Source: Populus alba (taxonomy: Eukaryota > Streptophyta > Magnoliopsida > Malpighiales > Salicaceae). From it: a DNA stretch of 64,000 nt. Location: NCBI RefSeq assembly GCF_005239225.2, contig NC_133300.1, positions 1,474,848-1,538,847 of the forward strand. Direction: 5' to 3'. The translations under genes were made by a program, and so were the position numbers. Every line of letters starts with the position of its first letter. Positions within the stretch are counted from its first letter, which is position 1. The notes under the pieces are model-generated. The model searched no databases, was not told where the DNA came from, and worked only from the letters and a program-made list of their open reading frames with translations. Of the stretch, positions 56,962 to 64,000 are shown one piece after another.

Positions 56962-57414
56962 GACTTCTATCGAACCTCTATAAAAAGGACCCATTAATTA
57001 AGCAAGCTCTTAATTATTTCAAAACACAACATGTAATTTGGTAATTCTACAAATTAAGTTTTAACAATTTTCAAACAAATACAATCTTACAAAATCTAAA
57101 ACAAACCATAACAAGTATAAAATTATACATTCATTTACTACAAGTTTGTTTGAGAAATAACAATAAAACATGTACATCTACTAAAAAAAATAATATATAT
57201 ATACTAAAAAACAATAAAATTAACATTTAAATGTTAAAATTTTAAAAGATAGAATTACTTACAAAAAATGATAAAATCCGTCGGTAAATCAGAACACGGA
57301 TGCTGTGACCACAAAACAAATACAACTTGTTGTGCTGAGATGAGAAAGCTTTTTGTTTTGGGGCGAGGAGGGGCTGGTTATTTTGCAGATGGGGAGGGTT
57401 AGGATTAGGAAGAA
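56962..57414 (-). other. Upstream region of the TNP2 gene
   Basis: Holds an AT-rich intron (donor TTTTTTGTAAGTAATTC near 57265), one subterminal motif (TTACCGACGGATT at 57274-57290), and a C-rich leader (57330-57400 on the minus strand). The terminus of the element is not reached before the Athila insertion. Confidence 0.5.
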
Positions 57415-58090
57415 TGATTAGTACTTAAAAGTGCATGTTTATCAAGGGTTTATATCATCATTTTGCACTTAAAGTATCAATAACTCCTTAACTAAAGCAT
57501 GTTTTATAATAACAAGTCTAATATTATAAATTACCCTAATATATGGTAAATGTTCATCTTAAATGCAGGCATATCACATAAATCAAAGGATTGATTGATG
57601 AATTCAACTACTGAAATTTTGAAGATAAAGAAGGGTGAAGCTTAGAAAAGAGACGTTGGTGCAGTCCAAACTGGAACACTGTTCGGTAATTGGGTCATAT
57701 CTCGAGTTCTAGATATCCAAATGATCTGACATTTTTACAGAGATTTGATAAGACATAGGCCTACAACTTTCATTTGGACATCAAGATCTAAGAAGGCCGT
57801 TTTCAAGTCCAAATTATAGCAACAACGGAGAAGTCCGAATCTGTCCTGCAGCCCAACACTGTTCAGTGTTCAGCCCATATCTTGAGTTCTAGAAGTCCAA
57901 ATGACCTCATTTTTTTTTCCTGGAAATCTAAGAGAATTTCCTAGAACTTTCATTTGGACATCTAGACCCAGTTCTGATGCTAGCATTTTCGTTTTATTTA
58001 GACAAGATGATAAGGATTTTCACTAAGTCAAAAAGTTAGCCACCCACTCAACAATGAGTCATCAAAGCAATAATTCCGAATTTTGGCCTA

Positions 58091-58100
58091 TAAAAAGGAG
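58091..58100 (+). promoter_or_regulatory. TATA box of the Athila LTR
   Basis: TATAAAAAGG about 40 bp before a G-rich stretch and GTTCAGATCAAG, a plausible U3/R junction. Confidence 0.5.
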
Positions 58101-59053
58101 GCATTTGCCATGTATTTAGGGGCTTGGTTGTTCAGATCAAGTTCATGCTCTTTATTTCTCTCTTTATATTTTTTGTAATTCTTAAGTTTTGCTTTCATTA
58201 ATTTCTTGTTTATGCTTTTCATTTCCTTTCCTTTCCTTAGTTAACTTGTATTTTATTTATGTTTTTATTTTGTTTATTTATGTTTCTTTTCTTCATTATG
58301 TTTGGCTAAGTTTATTATGTCAAGGTGAAAAGGTTACACTAATGGTGTAAGAACAAGTATGGTGTAAACTCAATATGGACCTTAATGTTTAATATTAACA
58401 TGTCTTATCTTTTTATCTTACTAATTCTTAATACCTTGCTTGTTAAATGGTTAATCTAAATTTGTGTTGTATAATACTTGGTACAACAAATGCTTGGCAC
58501 TCTCATAACCCAACGTATGGTATTACCTACACCTGGGGCTATGAAAGGTACTTGATTTGTTGTTAACATCAATTAACATCATGAATTCCTGATAATATTT
58601 AAAAGTTTGGTGTTATGTAAATGAGATAATTAATATGATCATGTTAATAATTTATAATGAGCTATTAATGACAAATCATCTGATTGGAACCTCCCTCGTG
58701 TGTGGTTTCCAATTGAGTAATAAGAGTTTATATTATACTTGTTTGAAATACCATTGGTGGATCCTCTAACTTGACATTTGTTTTTTATTATTGTTTAATC
58801 CTTACATTAATCTTCCATCTCAAAGTTCTCATTAATTTCTTCCTCCTCTTTTTATTTTTATTATTATTATTGTTGTTGTTGTTGTTGTTATTGTTATTGT
58901 TATTACTATTATTATTGTTATTATTTACATTCTGTTTATATTATATAATATATCTTTTTCATCTTTTCATAAATTCAGTATATAGGCTGGAAACCTGTGA
59001 CCCGATCTTTAGATCATTCTCAGGTATAACAACGCCACGTACTGATTATTTAT

Positions 59054-59204
59054 TGTCTGAAGTACTTGGCCGGTATTACCGCCTCTTGTTTATTTTATTT
59101 TGTATTATTATTATTATTGTTATTATTATTGTAAATTCTTGTTATTATTGTCTGAAGTACTTGGCCGGTATTACCGCCTCTTGTTTATTTTATTTTGTAT
59201 TATT
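59054..59204. repeat. Tandem duplication inside the Athila LTR
   Basis: TGTCTGAAGTACTTGGCCGG, TATTACCGCCTCTTGTTTAT and a trinucleotide TTA/TTG tract occur twice, starting at 59054 and 59149 (95-bp period). Confidence 0.92.
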
Positions 59205-59355
59205 ATTATTGTTGTTGTTGTTGTTTTAGTATTGGTTATTTATAATTTGTACAATTAACCTCTCTGTGGTTCGACCCCGGTCTTGCCGGGTTATTTATTA
59301 CTTGACACTCCTGCACTTGGGAGAAGACATCAATATTTTTGTCGTGTCAAGTTTT

Positions 59356-59370
59356 TGGCGCCGTTGCCGG
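59356..59370 (+). other. Primer binding site, tRNA-Asp
   Basis: TGGCGCCGTTGCCGG, six bases after the LTR. It is the typical Athila/Tat site and, unlike that at 36742, shows no mutations. Confidence 0.9.
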
Positions 59371-59591
59371 AGAGGTAATTTCTTGTACAAATCATAGTAT
59401 TTATTTTGTTTTCTCTTTTCACTTTTCTTGTATCTAACTTTGTTTCTTTTTTTTTTTCTTTTCTTTTCTTTTTTGTTTCTTTTTCTTTTGTTTTCTTCTT
59501 CCTTTTATTCTCTTTCTACACGTGCATGAGTGTTTGGTCACGTACATTAAGTGGTAGACTTTCTAGGATATCCTCATCATTTTCAGAAAAT

Positions 59592-60331
59592 ATGGCCGAA
59601 GAAGATAACCAGTCACTTCATAATGAGAATAATGAGAATAATGAGAATAACCGTGTTAGGACACTTAGAGACCACATGAATCCTACAAGAACAAGTGCAC
59701 CCTCATGCATAGTTTTCCCTCCTGATGCATCCCATTTTAATTTTAAGCCAGGCATTATTCAACTTTTACCTTCTTTTCATGGCTTAGATCTAGAAAATCC
59801 ATACTTGCATTTGAGAGAATTTGAAGAAGTTTGTAACACCTATAATAACTTAAATTGTAGCATGAACACCATTCGATTAAAGCTTTTTCCTTTTTCATTA
59901 AAAGATAAAGCTAAAACATGGCTACAAAATCTTAGGTCAGGATCCATTCGTGCTTGGGATGAAATGCAACAACAATTTTAAAGAAGTTTTTTCCATCTCA
60001 CAGAACCAACTCTTTCAAAAGACAAATCACCACTTTCAACTCAAAAACCAAGTGAAACATTTTACCAATGTTGGGATAGGTATCGAGACTTGCTTAATAC
60101 TTGCCCTCATCATGGTTTTGAAACATGGAGATTGGTTTCACAATTTTATGAAGGATTAACACCTAAAGATAGGCAAATGGTTGAATTGATGTGCAATGGA
60201 ACTTTTGAAGATAAAGACCCTAATGAAGCAATGGAGTACTTAGACTTGCTAGCTGAAAATGCGCAAAATTGGGACACTAAAGGCACTTATGAGGCACCAA
60301 GTAAACCCAACCTCATACATCTAGTGGAGGT
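59592..60331 (+). pseudogene. Athila gag, frameshifted
   Basis: From ATG at 59592 the frame reads MAEEDNQSLHN and a triple Asn-Glu-Asn repeat. The gag domain follows (FNFKPGIIQLLPSFHGLDLE, LHLREFEEVCNTY, RLKLFPFSLKDKAKTWLQN). A missing T near 59978 creates a TAA; the correct product continues one frame over (KKFFPSHRTNSFKRQI) until about 60035, where the original frame resumes (QKPSETFYQCWDRYRDLLN, FYEGLTPKDRQMVELMC, EAMEYLDLLAENAQNW). A missing C near 60311 then shifts into the pol frame. Two of the three indels lie in short homopolymers. Three lesions in 750 bp contrast with none in the next 3.7 kb. Confidence 0.85.
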
Positions 60332-63300
60332 ATGTATAACCTTAGGGAAGATCATGACCTCCAAGCCAAGTTTACATCTTTAGCTAGAAAAGTCGAGGCA
60401 CTAGAATTGAAAAAGAGTGGTCAATTAAAATATGTTCAAGACATTGTGTGTCAAATCTGTGAAACAAATGAACATACAACCAATGACTGTCCAACTTTGC
60501 CTTCTTTCAAGGAATGCCTCCATGAACAAGCCCATGCTTTAAACAGTTTCCAAAGGCCCAATCATAACCCATACTCGCAAACATACAATCCTGGTTGGAG
60601 AAATCACCTAAATTTTAGTTGGAAGAGTGATAACAATAATGCACAAACTACACAGCCACCGTTTCAAGCACACCATAATTTCCAAAATTCTCATGGATAT
60701 GCACCTCCTTATGCTCCACCTCCTAGAAGAAATCTTGAGGAAACATTGCATGCATTCATTGAAAAGCAAGAGACAATCAACACTCAACTTACTCAAAGCA
60801 TGACAAATTTTAAAGATGCTCTTGCAAAATTCACATCTGCTCTCAGTTTTCAAGAGAAAGGTAAGTTTCCATCTCAACCACAACAAAATCCAAAGGGGCA
60901 ATACAATGCAAATGCAAGTAGTTCCGAAAGCCAACACATGGATCAAGTCAAATCAGTTATCACTCTTCGCAGTGGTAAGGTTATTGAAAAACCCACTCTT
61001 GAACCTTGTGAGAAAGATGATGAGTCAATCTTTGAGGGTAAGGAAGGGGTTGAATTTGAACATTGTGAAGAAAAGACTGATTCTCCACCAGCACTTCCAT
61101 TTCCTCATGCCATGACCAAACAAAGGAAAGTCAATCACAATTCTGAAATCCTTGAAATTTTCAAACAGGTAAGGATCAATATACCTTTGTTGGATGCTAT
61201 TAAACAGGTACCTTCCTATGCTAAATTTTTGAAAGATCTATGCACTGTGAAGAGAAAACTGAATGTGAAAAAGAAAGCCTTTTTAGCCGAACAAGTAAGT
61301 GCTATTCTTCAGAACAATAATGCTTTGAAATATAAAGACCCTGGTTGTCTTACAATTTCTTGCTTTATTGGAGAACATAAAATTGAAAGAGCTTTACTTG
61401 ATCTTGGAGCTAGTGTGAATTTACTTCCATATTCGGTTTTTCAAAGTCTCAATCTAGGTGAGTTAAAACCAACTTCTGTAACTCTTTTACTTGCTGATAG
61501 ATCTGTAAAAGTGCCTAGAGGAATAGTTGAGGATGTGTTAGTACAAGTTGATAAATTCATTTACCCTGTAGATTTTATTGTCTTGGATACACAACCTGTT
61601 GAAGCATGTAATTCAATTCCTGTTATTTTAGGACGTCCATTTCTTGCAACTTCTAATGCATTGATTAATTGTAGGAATGGACTGATGAAACTATCATTTG
61701 GAAACATGACATTGGAGATGAATATTTTCAACATTTGCAAGCAACCTGGAGATGATAATGATTTACAGGAAGTGGACTTTATTGAAAAATTAGTTCATGA
61801 TCAATTTCAAACCACTTCTAGTGAAACTAAGATTGATGAACCTGACGAGTTGCAAATGGTTTATTTTCAGGAAGAAGCAAAGGCATGTAATTGGAGACCA
61901 CAAATTGAAGAATTGCCATCACGATCAATTGAGTCTATACCTTCAAGTGTTCAACCACCAAAACTTGATTTGAAGCCGTTACCAGTCAATCTCAAATACT
62001 CATTTTTGGGAGAAAATGAAACTTTTTCGGTAATAATCTCTTCCAAACTTAATGCACATCAAGAAGGTAAGTTATTACAAACTCTGAAAATGCACAAAAA
62101 TGCATTAGGATGGACCATAACTGACATAAAAGGAATTAGTCCTTTGATTTGCACACACAGGATTTATTTGGAGGAAAATGCTAAACCATCTAGAGAAATG
62201 CAACGAAGACTTAATCCTAATATGAAAGAAGTAGTGAAAAATGAAGTCATTAAGCTTCTAGATAATGGAATCATTTATTCTATTTCTGACAGCAAATGGG
62301 TAAGTCCTACCCAAGTTGTACCCAAAAAGTCTGGAGTCACTGTGATAACAAATGAGAAAAATGAGTTAATTCCAACTCGGACTATTACTGGTTGGCGCAT
62401 GTGCATTGACTATAGGAAACTTAATTCAATGACTAGAAAAGATCATTTCCCTTTACCTTTCATGGATCAAATCCTCGAAAGAGTTGCAGGTCATGAATTT
62501 TATTGTTTCCTAGATGGCTATTCAGGTTACAATCAAATTGAAATTGCATTGGAAGATCAAGAGAAGACTACTTTCACATGTCCATTTGGTACTTTTGCAT
62601 ATCGAAGAATGCCTTTTGGGTTATGTAATACACCAGCTACGTTTCAAAGATGCATGCTTAGCATATTCAGTGATATGGTTGAACGTTTTCTTGAGATTTT
62701 TATGGATGATTTTTCTGTTTTTGGTGATTCATTTGATGATTGCTTAACTAACTTGGAAAAGGTTTTGAACAGGTGTGAAGAGAAGAATCTTGTACTGAAT
62801 TGGGAAAAATGTCACTTTATGGTAACAAACGGCATTGTATTTGGTCATATTGTTTCATCGACAGGAATTGAGGTTGACAAATCTAAAATCGAGTTAATTG
62901 CCAACTTACCAACACCAAAATCTGTTAAAGATGTTAGATCATTCTTAGGACATGCTGGTTTTTACAGAAGGTTCATCAAAGATTTTAGTGTAATATCTAA
63001 ACCATTGTGTAACCTTCTATCAAATGAAACTGTTTTTGAATGGACTGAACAATGTGAAAAAGCCTTTGTTAAACTTAAAAGTTTGCTTACTTCTGCTCCT
63101 GTCATTCAACCTCCTGATTGGTCATTACCATTTGAAATAATGTGTGACGCTAGTGATTATGCCGTGGGTGCTGTCTTGGGACAAAGAAAAGATAAGAAAC
63201 CTTATGTGATTTACTATGCAAGTAAAACTTTAAATAGTGCTCAAATGAATTACACTACCACTGAAAAAGAATTACTTGCAGTAGTATTTGCATGTGACAA

Positions 63301-64000
63301 GTTCAGATCTTATCTTGTTGGCTCACCTGTTGTTGTTTTTAGTGATCATGCAGCATTGAAATATCTTCTCTCTAAGAAAGATTCTAAGGCTAGATTGGTG
63401 CGGTGGATTTTGTTACTTCAAGAATTTGATATCACAATCAAAGACAAGAAAGGCACCGAAAATGTTGTCGCAGATCATTTGTCAAGATTGACAACCGATT
63501 CGAGATCTGACATCACACCAATCGATGACTACTTTCCTGATGAATCTTTATTTTCTGTCTCTATGATGCCTTGGTTTGCTAATATTGTTAATTTTCTTGT
63601 TTCAGGACAATTGCCAGCTCATTGGAGTACCCAAGACAAAAGAAAGTTCTTGAACGAAGTGAAGAACTTTTATTGGGATGACCCTTATTTATTCAAATAT
63701 TGTCCTGATCAAATATTTCGAAGATGCATTCCTGACAATGAGGTAAGTAGTGTCATTAAATTTTGTCATTCTGAGGCATGTGGGGGTCATTTCTCATCAA
63801 GAAAGACAACTGCAAAAATCTTACAAAGTGGATTTTACTGGCCCACCATGTTCAAAGACTCACATGCATTCTGCAAGACTTGTGAAAATTGTCAAAAGTT
63901 GGGATCTATTTCAAAACGTCACATGATGCCTTTAAATCCTATTCTTGTCATTGAGATCTTTGATTGTTGGGGTATAGATTTTATGGGTCCATTTCCTCCA
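60332..64000 (+). CDS. pol: Athila gag end and pol polyprotein, partial (open at window edge)
   Basis: Uninterrupted for 1223 codons from the first in-frame ATG to the last base. Visible in order: a CCHC zinc knuckle (CQICETNEHTTNDC, from residue 40); a Gln/Asn-rich linker; aspartic protease with DLGAS at residues 357-361 and ILGRPFLATSNALI; reverse transcriptase with GWRMCIDYRKLN, FLDGYSGYNQI, TFAYRRMPFGLCN and the catalytic box FMDD (Asp 792-793); RNase H with CDASDYAVGAVLG (Asp 939), TTTEKELLAVVFA and VVFSDHAALKYLL; an integrase HHCC zinc finger (CHSEACGGHF...FCKTCENCQ); and the first integrase catalytic Asp in GIDFMGPF (residue 1216). All active-site residues that lie inside the window are present. 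The start codon is nominal, since the native product is a gag-pol fusion. Confidence 0.9.
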   Translation, partial: MYNLREDHDLQAKFTSLARKVEALELKKSGQLKYVQDIVCQICETNEHTTNDCPTLPSFKECLHEQAHALNSFQRPNHNPYSQTYNPGWRNHLNFSWKSDNNNAQTTQPPFQAHHNFQNSHGYAPPYAPPPRRNLEETLHAFIEKQETINTQLTQSMTNFKDALAKFTSALSFQEKGKFPSQPQQNPKGQYNANASSSESQHMDQVKSVITLRSGKVIEKPTLEPCEKDDESIFEGKEGVEFEHCEEKTDSPPALPFPHAMTKQRKVNHNSEILEIFKQVRINIPLLDAIKQVPSYAKFLKDLCTVKRKLNVKKKAFLAEQVSAILQNNNALKYKDPGCLTISCFIGEHKIERALLDLGASVNLLPYSVFQSLNLGELKPTSVTLLLADRSVKVPRGIVEDVLVQVDKFIYPVDFIVLDTQPVEACNSIPVILGRPFLATSNALINCRNGLMKLSFGNMTLEMNIFNICKQPGDDNDLQEVDFIEKLVHDQFQTTSSETKIDEPDELQMVYFQEEAKACNWRPQIEELPSRSIESIPSSVQPPKLDLKPLPVNLKYSFLGENETFSVIISSKLNAHQEGKLLQTLKMHKNALGWTITDIKGISPLICTHRIYLEENAKPSREMQRRLNPNMKEVVKNEVIKLLDNGIIYSISDSKWVSPTQVVPKKSGVTVITNEKNELIPTRTITGWRMCIDYRKLNSMTRKDHFPLPFMDQILERVAGHEFYCFLDGYSGYNQIEIALEDQEKTTFTCPFGTFAYRRMPFGLCNTPATFQRCMLSIFSDMVERFLEIFMDDFSVFGDSFDDCLTNLEKVLNRCEEKNLVLNWEKCHFMVTNGIVFGHIVSSTGIEVDKSKIELIANLPTPKSVKDVRSFLGHAGFYRRFIKDFSVISKPLCNLLSNETVFEWTEQCEKAFVKLKSLLTSAPVIQPPDWSLPFEIMCDASDYAVGAVLGQRKDKKPYVIYYASKTLNSAQMNYTTTEKELLAVVFACDKFRSYLVGSPVVVFSDHAALKYLLSKKDSKARLVRWILLLQEFDITIKDKKGTENVVADHLSRLTTDSRSDITPIDDYFPDESLFSVSMMPWFANIVNFLVSGQLPAHWSTQDKRKFLNEVKNFYWDDPYLFKYCPDQIFRRCIPDNEVSSVIKFCHSEACGGHFSSRKTTAKILQSGFYWPTMFKDSHAFCKTCENCQKLGSISKRHMMPLNPILVIEIFDCWGIDFMGPFPP

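Larger units (their letters stand above)
53208..57414 (-). mobile_element. Rearranged CACTA (En/Spm) element
   Basis: The left terminus CACTGCAAGA (53208) is preceded by GAA. An undisturbed copy of the target at 49828 reads GTTGAAGTATTGC, so GAA is the 3-bp target duplication. 53220-53700 is packed with ACCGACGG/CCGTCGGT subterminal motifs. On the minus strand follow the end of a second transposon gene (53854-54430), an intronic minisatellite, a promoter and leader (55000-55310), a subterminal-type repeat array (55310-55777), and the first half of a TNP2 transposase (55778-56961) with leader up to about 57300. The right terminus is not seen; the Athila element at 57415 probably separates it. 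Confidence 0.82.
57415..59349 (+). repeat. 5' LTR of the second Athila element
   Basis: About 1935 bp, from TGATTAGTACTT to TCGTGTCA. It contains two similar paragraphs at about 57685-57800 and 57875-57970 (CATATCTCGAGTTCTAGA and CATATCTTGAGTTCTAGA, then ACTTTCATTTGGACATC), a TATAAAAAGG sequence near 58091, TTR microsatellites at 58857-58930 and the sequence GGTTCGACCCCGG near its end. The right boundary is firm because of the primer site; the left is less so. Confidence 0.72.
57415..64000 (+). mobile_element. Athila-clade LTR retrotransposon, runs off the window
   Basis: Order: 5' LTR (57415-59349), a perfect tRNA-Asp primer site, gag (59592-60331, frameshifted), then pol open to the last base. 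The left LTR edge is inferred from TGATTAGTACTTAAAAGTGC following AAGAA (57410-57414), which would be the target duplication. The element probably continues for several kilobases (integrase end, possible env-like frame, 3' LTR). It is not closely related to the Athila at 35248: LTRs differ and gag matches only in conserved motifs. Confidence 0.87.

Noticed and set aside
58771..59229. 152-codon plus-strand frame rich in Leu and Ile
   Set aside because: Encoded by TTA/TTG/ATT microsatellites within the Athila LTR.
59268..59295. GGTTCGACCCCGG resembling the T-arm of a tRNA gene
   Set aside because: No acceptor stem, D-arm or anticodon arm can be formed with the upstream sequence; it lies in the Athila LTR, where this motif is usual.

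Overview
This 64-kb window is nuclear DNA of a flowering plant. It is AT-rich, has plant-type introns, and is filled with plant transposable elements. The best guess is a woody eudicot of the poplar/willow family (Salicaceae). That guess rests on the style of the receptor-like-protein (RLP) gene and on repeats that resemble poplar repeats; it comes from memory, not from a search. I find no intact host gene. The coding sequence belongs either to retroelements and transposons or to decayed pieces of host genes.

Layout. 1-3951 is the 5' end (leader, primer binding site, LTR) of a minus-strand Ogre/Tat-like Ty3/gypsy element. It has landed inside an exon of an RLP gene, whose remains run from 3952 to 9709. 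That RLP also carries a 924-bp MITE with a TTA target duplication, a one-base frameshift and a nonsense codon. 10.0-14.6 kb holds a collapsed UDP-glycosyltransferase fragment and a truncated KIX/MED15-like gene, both on the minus strand. 14.6-20.4 kb is AT-rich repeat debris. 20453-23587 is a deleted chromovirus-like LTR element with an AATAT target duplication. 24.5-24.9 kb holds a two-exon piece of a malectin/LRR gene. 27125-30322 is a large solo LTR with an ACTCT target duplication, and a hAT element with an 8-bp target duplication is nested in it. 33.0-34.2 kb has RLP and PPR fragments. 34.8-40.9 kb is an Athila element inserted into an LTR of its own family (CCTTA target duplication). 41.8-46.3 kb has a CACTA end and two LTRs of one family in opposite orientation. 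46.3-53.2 kb contains duplicated blocks and fragments of ankyrin-repeat and riboflavin-synthesis genes. 53208-57414 is a rearranged CACTA element with transposase remnants. 57415 to the window end is a second Athila element, whose pol reading frame is open for 1223 codons up to the edge.

How it fits together. This looks like a disease-resistance-type (RLP) cluster that has been overrun by transposons. At least three RLP remnants on both strands lie tens of kilobases apart between nested insertions. The insertions can be ordered by nesting: hAT inside solo LTR inside an older A/C-rich unit; Athila inside Athila LTR; Athila probably inside CACTA. The only long uninterrupted coding frame is the second Athila pol. 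No new defence or metabolic system was found. The most informative signals are insertion footprints and the shared pattern of deletions in the retroelements.
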